Shown piece after piece: positions 45,731-55,016 of a stretch of DNA of 64,000 bases. A model generated the notes under the pieces. It had not been told where the DNA came from and made no database searches. It saw nothing but the letters and a program-made list of their open reading frames with translations. The stretch is from Bosea sp. 124 (lineage in GTDB: Bacteria; Pseudomonadota; Alphaproteobacteria; Rhizobiales; Beijerinckiaceae). How positions within the stretch are numbered: position 1 is the first letter of the stretch; the number at the start of each line of letters is the position of its first letter. Both the position numbers and the translations under genes were made by a program. The stretch covers positions 4,047,001 to 4,111,000 of the forward strand of contig NZ_PZZM01000001.1 of assembly GCF_003046175.1 (NCBI RefSeq), read 5' to 3'.

Positions 45731-47164
45731 ATGAGGCAGACCTTGCAGAGCTTGTTTGGTTTCGATCTTCCGACCGCGCAAAAGTGGGTCATCGCTTTTG
45801 GCGTCATCCTGGTTCTGCTCGTGCTGCTCGGGCTGTTCGCGCGGCAGATCAAGGACGGCCGGCTGCGGATCAAGGGGCAGGGCGGTGGCCGCACGCGGCA
45901 GCCCCGCCTCGGCGTGGTGGACATCCACGACCTCGACCGCCAGCGCCAGCTCGTGCTGATCCGGCGCGACAATGTCGAGCATCTCGTGATGATCGGCGGG
46001 GCGTCCGACGTCGTGATCGAGACCAATATCGTCCGCAGCGGCGCGCGGGCGGCGGTGCCGGCGCAGCCCGATGCAGGGATGCCGGACCGGCCGCTGCCAT
46101 TCGATACGCTCGTGCCGCAAGAGCCTTTGCGCCAGGAACCTTTGCGCCAGGAGCCTTTGCGCTACGAGCCCGCCGACGATGCGCGCCGGGCGCCTCCGCC
46201 GGCTCCGGTGGCGCTCGCTCCCTCCGGCGTTGAGCCGGTGCAGCCTCCGCCCCGGACGCCGCCGGCGACGCCGCGCCCGGTCCAGACCCTGACGCAGGCC
46301 GAGGCCGCCGTCGCTGCCGCGACGGCCGTGGGCGGCATCGCAGCGCTGGGCGCCGTCGTTGCGTCGAAAGCGCAGGCAACGCCGGTCGCGCCAGTGCCGC
46401 CGGTGCCGCCGCCGCACTTCACGCGCGATCCCGCGCCCGCCGTCAGCGCGGGAGAGCTCGATGACATGGCGCGACAGCTCGACGAGGCTCTGAAGCGCCC
46501 GTTCTCTGCGGTGCGTCCCGCCAATGCGCCGGACCTTCTTCCGGCGGAGCCGATCGTTGCGGCTCCAGTCCCCGAGCCCGTTTTGCCGCCGGCCGAGCCG
46601 CCGGTCGAGGCTGCTCCCGCCGCGATCCTGGCGCCGACGGTGCTGCCGGCCTTCCTGGGGACGGGCGCGCGCGTCGTGCCTGCCGACGTCGAGGCCGAGC
46701 TCGAGATGGCGCTCGGTCTCAAGCCGGAGCGGACCAGCCCCAGGCCGCCACTCTTTGCTCCGCCCCCCTCCTTTGTCGCGCCGAAGCCCTTCGAGCCGAT
46801 GCCCCCGGCCGAGCCGGTGAAGAGCGTGGAGCCGGAGGTCATCGTGCCGGAGCCGGACGATGAGCCCGAGCCCGTGTTCGAGCCCGCGCCTCCAGCTGAG
46901 ACCATGCCCGAGCCGGAGGCCGAGCCCGAGGCGGAGCCGCAGATGGGCGAGGACGAGTCGAAGGCGATCTTCGACGAGACGCAGGCGGACGAGCCGGAGC
47001 CGGCTGACATGCCCGAGGAGCCCGCTCCCGAGTCGCCGGCCGAGGAGGCTGTGTCGCAACCGCAGCCCGAGCCCGAGCCGAAGCCGATCGACCCGTTCTC
47101 GGTCGATGCCATCGAGGCGGAATTCGCCCGCCTGCTCGGCCGGGATCCGAAACCCCGGTCCTGA
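45731..47164 (+). CDS. fliO: FliO-like flagellar protein with long Pro/Glu-rich extension
   Basis: 477 residues from ATG 45731 (GTG 45677 is a possible upstream start). One TM helix (KWVIAFGVILVLLVLLGLFA) followed by the FliO domain (RQRQLVLIRRDNVEHLVMIG), which ends near residue 105. The other ~370 residues are Pro/Ala/Glu-rich and probably disordered, unlike the ~100-150-residue FliO of enterics. They include three near-identical copies of QEPLR. fliP follows 115 bp downstream. FliO assists assembly of the FliP ring. Confidence 0.85.
   Translation: MRQTLQSLFGFDLPTAQKWVIAFGVILVLLVLLGLFARQIKDGRLRIKGQGGGRTRQPRLGVVDIHDLDRQRQLVLIRRDNVEHLVMIGGASDVVIETNIVRSGARAAVPAQPDAGMPDRPLPFDTLVPQEPLRQEPLRQEPLRYEPADDARRAPPPAPVALAPSGVEPVQPPPRTPPATPRPVQTLTQAEAAVAAATAVGGIAALGAVVASKAQATPVAPVPPVPPPHFTRDPAPAVSAGELDDMARQLDEALKRPFSAVRPANAPDLLPAEPIVAAPVPEPVLPPAEPPVEAAPAAILAPTVLPAFLGTGARVVPADVEAELEMALGLKPERTSPRPPLFAPPPSFVAPKPFEPMPPAEPVKSVEPEVIVPEPDDEPEPVFEPAPPAETMPEPEAEPEAEPQMGEDESKAIFDETQADEPEPADMPEEPAPESPAEEAVSQPQPEPEPKPIDPFSVDAIEAEFARLLGRDPKPRS
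46118..46162 (+). repeat. Three tandem 15-bp repeats inside fliO
   Basis: The unit CARGARCCTTTGCGC occurs at 46118, 46133 and 46148 and encodes Q-E-P-L-R three times. It is in frame, so copy number can change without disrupting the gene. Confidence 0.8.
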
Positions 47165-47279
47165 CCGGCATGATCAACAGGTTTTGTGGCTGCGCGGCAT
47201 CCTGACGCCGCCAGGCCGGTTGCCGGTGGGCGAGGCGCAGCCTTAGCCTTGCGCGGCCCGATCCCCTGAGTCGGGCGCA

Positions 47280-48080
47280 ATGACGGCCGTGCGCGTGACC
47301 ATGACCAGCACTCCTGCGAGATGGCGGCGCCGCGCGCGGAGCGTCGGTGTCGCCACGACCTGGCTCACGTTCTGGGCGGCGCTCGCGAGCGTGCCCGCCG
47401 GGCCGGCACTGGCGCAGACGCTGTCGCTCGATCTGGGGCAGGGCGGTGGCGTGGCCGAGCGCGCGCTGCAACTGATCGCCGTCATCACGGTGCTGTCGCT
47501 GGCGCCGTCGATCCTGATCATGGTGACGTCGTTCACCCGCATTGCCGTGGTGCTGTCGCTGTTGCGCTCAGCGCTGGGCACGCAGACGGCCCCGCCCAAT
47601 GCCGTGATCATCGGGCTCTCGCTGTTCCTGACCGGGTTCGTGATGGCCCCGACTTTGCGCGAGGCCTATGCCAACGCGATCGCGCCGCTGGTCGCCGGGC
47701 AGATCCAGCCGGCGGAAGCGTATAATCGCGGCGTCGTGCCGTTCAAGACGTTCATGCTGCGGCACGTCCGGGAGAAGGACCTCGCGCTCTTCATGGAGAT
47801 GTCGCGCGAGCCGCCGCCGGCGACGCCGCAAGAGGTGCAGATCCATGTGCTGGTGCCGGCCTTCATGATCTCGGAGCTGCGGCGGGCCTTCGAGATCGGC
47901 TTCCTGCTGTTCGTGCCGTTCCTGATCATCGACCTCGTCGTGGCGTCGATCCTGATGTCGGTGGGCATGATGATGCTGCCGCCGGTGACGGTGGCGCTGC
48001 CGTTCAAGCTGATCTTCTTCGTCCTGGTCGACGGCTGGGGGCTCGTGGCCGGGTCGCTGGTGAAGAGTTACGGGGTCTGA
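47280..48080 (+). CDS. fliP: Flagellar export gate protein FliP
   Basis: 266 residues with a cleavable signal (PAGPALAQTLSLD). Conserved FliP blocks: SILIMVTSFTRIAVVLSLLR, LGTQTAPPNAVIIGLSLFLT, LVPAFMISELRRAFEIGFLL and MMMLPPVTVALPFKLIFFVL. It forms the core of the FliPQR gate. Convergent with the TPR gene. Confidence 0.97.
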   Translation: MTAVRVTMTSTPARWRRRARSVGVATTWLTFWAALASVPAGPALAQTLSLDLGQGGGVAERALQLIAVITVLSLAPSILIMVTSFTRIAVVLSLLRSALGTQTAPPNAVIIGLSLFLTGFVMAPTLREAYANAIAPLVAGQIQPAEAYNRGVVPFKTFMLRHVREKDLALFMEMSREPPPATPQEVQIHVLVPAFMISELRRAFEIGFLLFVPFLIIDLVVASILMSVGMMMLPPVTVALPFKLIFFVLVDGWGLVAGSLVKSYGV

Positions 48081-48105
48081 GCGCGCCGCAGGTCAGCGCC
48101 CGGCG

Positions 48106-51100
48106 TCAGCTTCGCCCGGGCGCTGCTGGCGCCGGCGCCTGGGGTGGCGTGCCTGTCGCTGCCGGCACGGCGGTCGGCGCCTGGGGCGGGGCCTCGGCAG
48201 CCGGCGGCAGGGCCTGGGCATCCGGCTTCTTCTGGCGCATGGCGGAGGAGTAGGCCGGGTAGCGCTCGCGGTAGGCCTGCATGAAGTCGGTCAGCGTATC
48301 GGCGCCGGCCGCGGCGGCCGCGCGCGCCATCTCGCGGATGTCGGCGGCCTTCGAACGGCTGGCGCCGGTGACGAAGGCGAAGGTACGGGCATCGCTGCTC
48401 TGCGCCATCTTCGTCGCGAATTTGCTGCGCAGCCGGTCCAGCGCCAGCCCTTCATTGGCCATTACATAGGAGATCGCGGCGCGCATCACATCGGAGCGCT
48501 GACCGTCGCCGAGCGGCGCCTGTCCACGCCAGGCTTCGTCGAGGATGCGTTCATGCGCTTCGCCTGCTTCCCGCCAGCGCCGTCCGGTCCAGAAGATGTC
48601 GGCGCGCAGGCGATGGACTTCGGCGCCGCGCTCGGCCTCGAGCAGGTCGAGCGCCTGGTCGGTGCGCGACAGGTCGGACAGCGCCTTGGCCTCGAGCAGC
48701 AGGCGGGCACGCTTGACGTCGGCGGGCAGTTCGACCAGCCGGGTCGTGTTCAGCGCGCGCAGGGCTTCGACCGGCTTGCCGTTGATCAGGTTGACCATGG
48801 CAAGGCGTGCGGCGACCGTCGAACGCGCCGCGCCGGTCAGACGCCTCTCCATCTGGTAGCGCAGGATGTCGCTGGCCTGGTCGAGCAGGTCGAGCCCGAC
48901 CAGCCGGTCGGCCAGGAGACGTGTGATCTCGTCGCCGCGCCGGCCGATCGGCAGGAACTCCTTGAAGTCGTAGAACAGCGCCAGCGCATCGAGGCGGGGC
49001 AGTTCGTCGAGCCCGCGCACGCCGAAGAGTTCGGCGAAACGCTGTGCCGTTTCGTCCTGCAGACGCCGCGTCAGGGCATGCTCCGGGAAGGTCTCGCTGG
49101 CCCGGCGCGCGACCATGAAGGCGTCGCGCCAGCGCTGCTGGTCGGCGTAGAGTCGGCCCATTTCGGCCAGGGCCTCGATCTCGATGTCGCCGCCCCGCCA
49201 GATGATCGAGACGGTCTCGAGCCGCGCCAGAGCCTCGTCGGGGCCGATATCGGAACGCTTCTCGGCCTGTATGAGCCTGACGGCGCGGAGCTGCGCCTCG
49301 GCCGCGACGGGCCGGCTGCGCGCCTCGAAGAGCGGCTTGTAGCCGGCCAGCGCGTTGTCCGGGCGGCCGCTGACATCGTCCAGCATGGCGCGGAGCAAGG
49401 CTATGTTCTCGGAATCGACCGTGCTGCCCGGCAGTCCCGCCAGCGTCTCGATCTCGCGCTCGGCGATTGTCATGTCGCGCATCGCCAAGGCCGCGCGAGC
49501 CTTGGCGGCGCGGAGATCGCCCTGGAGCTCGGGCGGGTAGCGGTCGAGAATCGCCTCGGCGCGGCGGAAGCCGACCAGCGCCTGGGCGTTGCGGCCGAGC
49601 CTCTGGTCGACGAGGGCGCGCCAGAGCCCGGTTTCCGGATCGTCCTTGATCGGGGCCGCGTCGAAGGCGGCGATTGCCTCCCGGTGCCGATGCATCTGGG
49701 CCGCGATCAGGCCCTTCAGGAACAGGGCCTCGCGATGGCCGCGCATGGCGGTGTCGTCGGCCATCAGCGCCGTCAACGGGCCCTTGGCCTCGGACATCAG
49801 CCGGTTGGCCGCGTAGAAGCGGGCCAGAGCGAGGCGGGTCTCCGATTTGCGCGCGCGGGAAGCGCCGGCGATCTCGCGCTGGAGCGAACGCTCATGGTCG
49901 CGTACCGCGGCGACGGCGAGTTTGCTCCACTGCTCAGGGTCGAGCAGCGGTGTCTGAGCCTGGGCCTCGGCGGCCTCGGCGCTCTTCTCCGGCTCTGGAA
50001 CGTCCAGCGTCACGGTCAGCCCGCCGGTCCTGCCGACGCGCACCTGTTCGGTGCCTGCGCGCACGACGACGTCGTCCGAGCGCGGGGCGACGGCCAGGCC
50101 GTGCGCGGTCGGCAGCAGGCTGAATTCGACGAACTGATAGGGCTTGGCCGTGACCCGGACCGGGCCGATGGCCGTCGCGACCGCGACCGGGACGCCGGAT
50201 GGACCGGCCTCCAGCCAGTGCACGCCGGTCATGCCGCGCAGGGGCACGGCGACGATGGTCTGGCCCTGTTCGTCCATGGAGCGGGAGGGCGCCAGGGGCT
50301 CGGCGGTCTTGCCGCCCTGCTCGCCGAAGCTGAGCGACCAGCTAGTGCCGTCGTCGAACAGGCGCGTCAGGGGCTGGCCGGCCAGGCGTAGCCGGACCAG
50401 CGCGATCTTGCCCTCGCGCGTGACCGTCGCGTCCTCGATGTACTGGGGCAGCATGCCCTTGAGGTCGGCTGGGTCGATCGTGTCGCGGGTGTCGAAGACG
50501 AGGGTCGCGATGCCGGCCTCGACGAAGCCGGCGGCGCCGGTGATGCGCGGGAAGCGGAAGTCGAGCCGCGTGCCGACGGCTGCGATCTTCACCGCCTGCG
50601 GCGTTGGGTCGACGGCCGGCGGGGAGACGGCGGCGGGTGCCGGCGCCGGGGATGGCTGCAGGGCCGGCGGCGCATTCTCGGCCGGGCCGGGCGCGGGGAG
50701 GGCGGCGGGTTGCACGGTGGCGGCGCTGGGCATGGCGGCTGCACTGGCCGGGGCCGTGCCGGCCGGTTCCGCCAGCGTCGCCGAGGCGGGCTTGCCCGGC
50801 TTCAGCAGATCGAGGACGAGGCCGTCCTCGTCGCGGAAGCTGCGGATCTGCCAGTCCTTGGGCAGGGAGAGGCCGAGCGTCGTCGCGGTCTTGCCGGTCT
50901 CCTGAGAAACCAGCGCGACGCCACTTGGCAGCGCGGTCCGGACCGCGGCGGGATCGACCGTCATCGGCTGGTTGAAATTCAGGGTCAGCGCGTCGTCGGC
51001 GAGATCCGGCGTCAGGACCGTCTCGGGCGGGACGTCGAAGATCAGCCGTTCCAGCGTCGGCAGGCTGGCTCTGCGCACGCGCAGCGTCTTGCGTGTCTCC

Positions 51101-51600
51101 TGCGCCGCGCGCGCGGCCTCGCGGGCACGCGCCTCGGCGATGCGCAGGCGCTCGGACATCTCGGCGATGACCTCGGGCGGCGGGCCGGGCAGGAGGCCGG
51201 ACCAGTTCTCCGGCAGCAGATCGATGAAGGCGCGTTCGCCGGCCTCGATCAGGTTGGCGCGATAGCTTCTGGCGAGGGCGAAGCGCAGCCCGCGCCCGTC
51301 CGGGTCGACGCGGGCGATCGAGACATAGGCAGGCAGTTCGCGGGCGATCTTCGCGACGTCGATCTTCACGCTGTCGCCGAAGGCGACGACCAGCACGCCG
51401 TTCGAGACGCGGATGCGCGTCTGGGTCGGTTCATCGAAGACCAGGGAGAGGCGGCCGAACCCGGGCGGCATGACGTCGCCACGCAAGGTCGCGCTGGCGG
51501 CGAGCGCCGGCGCGCCGAGGCCGGCGGCGACGGCAAGGGCCGACAGGCCGATGCCGAAAGCAAGGGAACGCGGGAGACGCAAAGCCGTAAACTCACGCAA
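48106..51600 (-). CDS. Large periplasmic TPR-repeat protein of the flagellar cluster
   Basis: 1164 residues. A signal peptide (AFGIGLSALAVAAGLGAPAL, cleavage near ALA/A) predicts export. The first ~280 residues and another stretch at ~345-520 are beta-rich, separated by a Pro/Ala linker; helical tetratricopeptide-like repeats fill ~540-1090; the tail is Pro/Ala-rich. No enzyme motif seen. It is the last gene of the fliL-fliM-DUF6468-motE run, 85 bp behind the MotE-like gene. In Sinorhizobium MotE folds the periplasmic motor protein MotC, so this protein could be the local client (inference). Confidence 0.75.
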   Translation of the reverse strand: MREFTALRLPRSLAFGIGLSALAVAAGLGAPALAASATLRGDVMPPGFGRLSLVFDEPTQTRIRVSNGVLVVAFGDSVKIDVAKIARELPAYVSIARVDPDGRGLRFALARSYRANLIEAGERAFIDLLPENWSGLLPGPPPEVIAEMSERLRIAEARAREAARAAQETRKTLRVRRASLPTLERLIFDVPPETVLTPDLADDALTLNFNQPMTVDPAAVRTALPSGVALVSQETGKTATTLGLSLPKDWQIRSFRDEDGLVLDLLKPGKPASATLAEPAGTAPASAAAMPSAATVQPAALPAPGPAENAPPALQPSPAPAPAAVSPPAVDPTPQAVKIAAVGTRLDFRFPRITGAAGFVEAGIATLVFDTRDTIDPADLKGMLPQYIEDATVTREGKIALVRLRLAGQPLTRLFDDGTSWSLSFGEQGGKTAEPLAPSRSMDEQGQTIVAVPLRGMTGVHWLEAGPSGVPVAVATAIGPVRVTAKPYQFVEFSLLPTAHGLAVAPRSDDVVVRAGTEQVRVGRTGGLTVTLDVPEPEKSAEAAEAQAQTPLLDPEQWSKLAVAAVRDHERSLQREIAGASRARKSETRLALARFYAANRLMSEAKGPLTALMADDTAMRGHREALFLKGLIAAQMHRHREAIAAFDAAPIKDDPETGLWRALVDQRLGRNAQALVGFRRAEAILDRYPPELQGDLRAAKARAALAMRDMTIAEREIETLAGLPGSTVDSENIALLRAMLDDVSGRPDNALAGYKPLFEARSRPVAAEAQLRAVRLIQAEKRSDIGPDEALARLETVSIIWRGGDIEIEALAEMGRLYADQQRWRDAFMVARRASETFPEHALTRRLQDETAQRFAELFGVRGLDELPRLDALALFYDFKEFLPIGRRGDEITRLLADRLVGLDLLDQASDILRYQMERRLTGAARSTVAARLAMVNLINGKPVEALRALNTTRLVELPADVKRARLLLEAKALSDLSRTDQALDLLEAERGAEVHRLRADIFWTGRRWREAGEAHERILDEAWRGQAPLGDGQRSDVMRAAISYVMANEGLALDRLRSKFATKMAQSSDARTFAFVTGASRSKAADIREMARAAAAAGADTLTDFMQAYRERYPAYSSAMRQKKPDAQALPPAAEAPPQAPTAVPAATGTPPQAPAPAAPGRS

Positions 51601-51685
51601 CGCGACACTGCCGGAGCCGGACGAGCCAACCCCGATCGTGGCGACGCTAGCGCGTCAAGGATAATGCAGGGTTAAGGGGCCGGGC

Positions 51686-52519
51686 TCAGCGCCGGGGCGC
51701 AGGCGCGATTGCGGGAAGCTCGGTGCCGGGCAGCGAGGCGGGATCGATCGTGACGCGCTCGGCGCCGGGGCCGCGCGGCATCGTGGCAAGCGCGACCGTC
51801 AGCTTCTCGGCCCGCTCGGGTGCCATCGCTGCCAGGACCTCCGACATCTTGCGCGGGTTCATCTGCTGGACGACCGGCACCAGGATGTCGAGGCCGAGGC
51901 GGTCGAACACCCGAGCCGCGTCTTTGGGCTTCATCGCCTCGTACATGATGACGAGGTTCTTGATCGCCTTGGTCTCGTCGGCGGCCGGCTTGCCTCCCGG
52001 ACCGCCGGCTTTGGTCTCGAGATCCTTCAGGTCGCCGACGCGGCTGTCGAGCTTCTTTTCGGCGGTATCGAGCAGGCGCTCGCGCATCTCGAGCTCACGC
52101 ATGCGTGCGTCGATCTCCTCTCGCCGCTCGCCCAGGCGCTCGAGCAAGGCACGCTCGGCCGGTGAGACCGGGGCGGCGACGCCGTTCATGACGCCGGCCT
52201 TGTTCAGCGGATTGGCGGCACGGGCTGCCTCCGCCTTCGCTTCCGCATCGGCCTTCTCCTGTTCCTTTTTCGGGTCGGGCGCGGGCACGGAGCCGGTCGT
52301 TTCCGGATCACGGAATGGCCGGTCCGGCGAATGTGCGTGCGCGATGACCTTTGCCAGCCCCCAGACTTCCTTCTCCGGCTTCGCGCCGGACGCGAAGATC
52401 TGGTCGCTGGCCGGGATCTTTCCGGGATAGGGCTCCGCCGTCCAGGCAAGCAGCTTCAGCGCCAGGAGACCCATGGCGCCGAGGATGACGGCCGGAAGCA
52501 GGCGGGGCCGTTCGATCAC
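51686..52519 (-). CDS. motE: MotE-like periplasmic chaperone
   Basis: 277 residues from GTG 52519, which overlaps the stop of the previous gene (GTGA). One N-terminal membrane or signal segment (RLLPAVILGAMGLLALKLLA), a coiled coil at about 120-175 (EERALLERLGERREEIDARM-like) and a C-terminal MgtE_N-like domain (MYEAMKPKDAARVFDRLGLD; QQMNPRKMSEVLAAMAPERA). This matches MotE, the MotC chaperone of Sinorhizobium. No motA, motB or motC is in the window. Confidence 0.82.
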   Translation of the reverse strand: MIERPRLLPAVILGAMGLLALKLLAWTAEPYPGKIPASDQIFASGAKPEKEVWGLAKVIAHAHSPDRPFRDPETTGSVPAPDPKKEQEKADAEAKAEAARAANPLNKAGVMNGVAAPVSPAERALLERLGERREEIDARMRELEMRERLLDTAEKKLDSRVGDLKDLETKAGGPGGKPAADETKAIKNLVIMYEAMKPKDAARVFDRLGLDILVPVVQQMNPRKMSEVLAAMAPERAEKLTVALATMPRGPGAERVTIDPASLPGTELPAIAPAPRR

Positions 52520-52980
52520 GCAGCCTGATCCTCGAGGCGGCGGGCGGCGCGGGCCCGGATCGCGGCGGCGGAGCGGGCGGCACTGGCCATGCGCGAGACC
52601 GGGGCCGGCTCGGGTGTCTGCTCGGCGGCGCTGTCGGTGGCCGCTTTCGGCGCAACCAGCGTGGCGGCGCTGACGATCTGGCCGATGCGCTCCATCACGA
52701 CCTGGCCGGCCTCGATCTGCGCGGCGAGGTCGGCGGCGTAGCGCTCGGCCGTCTGAAGGCGCTCGGCGAGGGTGCGGTCGCAATCGCCGAGCGTCAGCTT
52801 CAGGCCGGCGATCGCGCGTTCGGCGGTGTCGGTTGCGGCGATGAGCGCGCCGACGGTCTGGCGCATGCCGGCCTCATCGGTCTTCAGGCGCTCGATCCGC
52901 TTGGTCAGGATGAAGCAGGTGATGATCGTGGCGACGAGCAGGCTCGCGACCAGAACATCGGCGATGAGAGTGATCGTCAT
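52516..52980 (-). CDS. DUF6468-type membrane protein in the fliM operon
   Basis: 154 residues. N-terminal TM helix (IADVLVASLLVATIITCFIL), then a long helical/coiled-coil part (RIERLKTDEAGMRQTVGALI onward) and an Ala/Arg-rich tail. Equivalent small genes lie between fliM and motE in many Hyphomicrobiales; role unknown. 16 bp behind fliM and overlapping motE. Confidence 0.78.
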   Translation of the reverse strand: MTITLIADVLVASLLVATIITCFILTKRIERLKTDEAGMRQTVGALIAATDTAERAIAGLKLTLGDCDRTLAERLQTAERYAADLAAQIEAGQVVMERIGQIVSAATLVAPKAATDSAAEQTPEPAPVSRMASAARSAAAIRARAARRLEDQAA

Positions 52981-52996
52981 GCCGGGCGCCTTGTCG

Positions 52997-54127
52997 TCAG
53001 GAGGAGTGGCTGAGATGGTTGCTGTCGAAGGCGGCGATCGTCGTCTTGGAGCGCCGCAGCGGGCTGACGATCTGGACGGCGATCTTGTCGTCGACCCGGC
53101 CGATGCGGCCGTCGCTGACGATGAAGTCGCCGCAGCGCAGCGACACGGTCGCGTCGGGGCGCGCATCGAACATCAGCGTGTCGCCGATCTCGAGGTTCAT
53201 CATCCGCTTCAGCGGCATCTGCGTCTCATGCAGCACGCAGGTGACCGGAACCTCGGTCTGCCAGACCTCGGTCGCGAGATGGTTCTCCCAGATCGGATCG
53301 CGGCCGAGCTTCTCACCCATGAAGCTTTCGAGCAGCAGATCACGGATCGGCTCGATCGTCGCATAGGGCAGGAGGATGTGCAGCGAGCCGCCGCGTCCTT
53401 CCATGTCGAACTTCAGCTCGACCCGGATGGCGGCGTTGGCGGGCCGGGAGATCGAGACGAAACGCGGATTGGATTCGATGCGGTCGATCGTGAAGGTCAC
53501 GGGGGAGAGGGGATTGAACGCCGCCTCGGCGTCTCCCAGGATCAGCGTGATCACGCGGCGGATCAGCCGGATCTCGATCGAGGTGAAGGGGCGGCCGTCG
53601 ACGCGTGGCGCGGGCTGGCCGCGCTTGCCGCCGAACATGATGTCGAGCACCGAATAGGTCAGGGCGGATTCGATCGTGATCAGGCCGAAATTGTCCCACT
53701 CCTCGGCCTTGAAGACCGAGAGCATCGCCGGCTGAGAGATCGAATTCATGTAGTCGCCGAAACGCACGGAGCGGATGCTCTCGAGCGTGACCTCGACGTT
53801 GTCGGTGAAGAAGTTGCGCAGGCTAGTGGAGAGCAGGCGGACCAGTCGCTCGAAAATGATTTCGAGCATCGGCAGGCGTTCATAGGAGACCGAACCCGAA
53901 TCGACGATCGCCTGGATGCCGTTGCGGCCGTCCTTGTCGTCGCCAAGGGAGAAACCGAGCATCGTGTCGATTTCGTCCTGGCTCATCAGGCGGTCCGTGC
54001 CGCCTTCCGGTTCGCCTTCGTCCTCCGTGATGTCGGGCATGGTGGCCCATTCGGCCGCCATGCTCTCGGGGCTCAGCGGTTCGTTCTTCGGAACCGCATC
54101 GGCATTGTCGCGATCGCTGCTGCTCAT
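52997..54127 (-). CDS. fliM: Flagellar motor switch protein FliM
   Basis: 376 residues. N-terminus MSQDEIDTMLGF carries the CheY-binding-type segment, followed by YERLPMLEIIFERLVRLLST and the FliM middle domain with GGKRGQPAPRVDGRPFTSIE. A C-terminal SpoA domain ends the protein. The ~45-residue acidic leader before MSQDEID is longer than in enterics. Forms the C ring. fliN is not adjacent. Confidence 0.96.
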   Translation of the reverse strand: MSSSDRDNADAVPKNEPLSPESMAAEWATMPDITEDEGEPEGGTDRLMSQDEIDTMLGFSLGDDKDGRNGIQAIVDSGSVSYERLPMLEIIFERLVRLLSTSLRNFFTDNVEVTLESIRSVRFGDYMNSISQPAMLSVFKAEEWDNFGLITIESALTYSVLDIMFGGKRGQPAPRVDGRPFTSIEIRLIRRVITLILGDAEAAFNPLSPVTFTIDRIESNPRFVSISRPANAAIRVELKFDMEGRGGSLHILLPYATIEPIRDLLLESFMGEKLGRDPIWENHLATEVWQTEVPVTCVLHETQMPLKRMMNLEIGDTLMFDARPDATVSLRCGDFIVSDGRIGRVDDKIAVQIVSPLRRSKTTIAAFDSNHLSHSS

Positions 54128-54215
54128 CTGCCTGTCGTCGCTTCCATCGGGCTTTGATCTCGCATCGACGTGATCCGAAGGCCGGCTTTGCCGTTTCGGG
54201 CCGATACCGGCCGGT

Positions 54216-54725
54216 TCACTGAACCAGCAGTTCCTTGAACAGCACGGCGTCGATCTTGGCCGGGAAGACCGTGACGTTGACGCGGCGCAGGAGTTCTTCC
54301 TTCAGGCGGTACATCCCAGCCGAGCCTTCGAGGTCGGAGGGCCGCAATTCGCGCATGAAGACCTGGAAGGCGTCCTCCACGCGCGGGAGCAGGGGCTTGA
54401 TCTCGTCGGAGACCTTCGCGTCGGCGGTTTCCAGCACGACCTTGATCTTGATGATCGGCTGGCGCTCCGACTGGGCGCCGCCGGAGATGCCGATCATCAT
54501 GTCCTTCATCTCGACGAAGCTGACCGGCTTCTTGGCATTCTTGGCCTGTTCGGCCGCCGCGATCTGCTCGGGGGAGGGCTTCTTCAGGAAGAAGAACCAG
54601 CCGCCGCCGCCGAGCGCCGCGAGCATCACGACGCCGCCGACGATCATGATCAGCTTCTTCTTGCCGCCCTGCGGCGGCGCCTCGCCGGGGGCGCCTTCCT
54701 CATCGGTCTTGGGCTTCTTCGCCAT
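54216..54725 (-). CDS. fliL: Flagellar basal body protein FliL
   Basis: 169 residues from ATG 54725 (MAKKPKTDEEG). One TM helix (LIMIVGGVVMLAALGGGGWF) then the periplasmic FliL domain (SERQPIIKIKVVLETADAKV; RLKEELLRRVNVTVFPAKID). FliL surrounds the stator. First gene of the fliL-fliM-DUF6468-motE-TPR unit, with a perfect CtrA-type box 74 bp upstream. Confidence 0.94.
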   Translation of the reverse strand: MAKKPKTDEEGAPGEAPPQGGKKKLIMIVGGVVMLAALGGGGWFFFLKKPSPEQIAAAEQAKNAKKPVSFVEMKDMMIGISGGAQSERQPIIKIKVVLETADAKVSDEIKPLLPRVEDAFQVFMRELRPSDLEGSAGMYRLKEELLRRVNVTVFPAKIDAVLFKELLVQ

Positions 54726-54798
54726 CGCCTGCACGCCTCGGAGTCGAGACAGCCCGAGCGCCTGCGCGGGCCGTCTCGAACACCCTGAGCATTCACGG

Positions 54799-54813
54799 TT
54801 AACGCGTCGTTAA
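54799..54813. promoter_or_regulatory. Perfect CtrA-type box between fliL and flgF
   Basis: TTAACGCGTCGTTAA is TTAA-N7-TTAA with no mismatch. Confidence 0.7.
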
Positions 54814-54817
54814 GGAG

Positions 54818-54833
54818 GGCAATTTCTGCCGGG
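54818..54833. promoter_or_regulatory. 16-bp FlbD/ftr-like motif between fliL and flgF
   Basis: GGCAATTTCTGCCGGG, an exact match to the window consensus. It is 98 bp upstream of the flgF sigma-54 promoter and 4 bp from the CtrA-type box. Confidence 0.55.
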
Positions 54834-54930
54834 TCGATCTTGCCTCCCGGCCCTGTCCTGCAGGGCGCGTAGCGGGAGATGAAATCAAACTTACCTTTTA
54901 ATTTCAGTTATTTAATTGGATTAACCATGC

Positions 54931-54946
54931 TGGCACGGCGCTTGCG
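54931..54946 (+). promoter_or_regulatory. Sigma-54 promoter of flgF
   Basis: TGGCACGGCGCTTGCG fits TGGCACG-N4-TTGCW except for the last base, with exact GG-N10-GC spacing. 71 bp before the flgF start. Confidence 0.85.
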
Positions 54947-55016
54947 AAACCATTTCCGTGGCTGCTGCGCTGGGGAGCGTCGAAGTGGCCGCGGAACAGA
55001 ATCGGGAGACTACGCC

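Noticed and set aside
46118..46162. Short tandem repeats as possible CRISPR or VNTR locus
   Set aside because: Units abut without spacers and are in frame inside fliO; coding repeats, not CRISPR.
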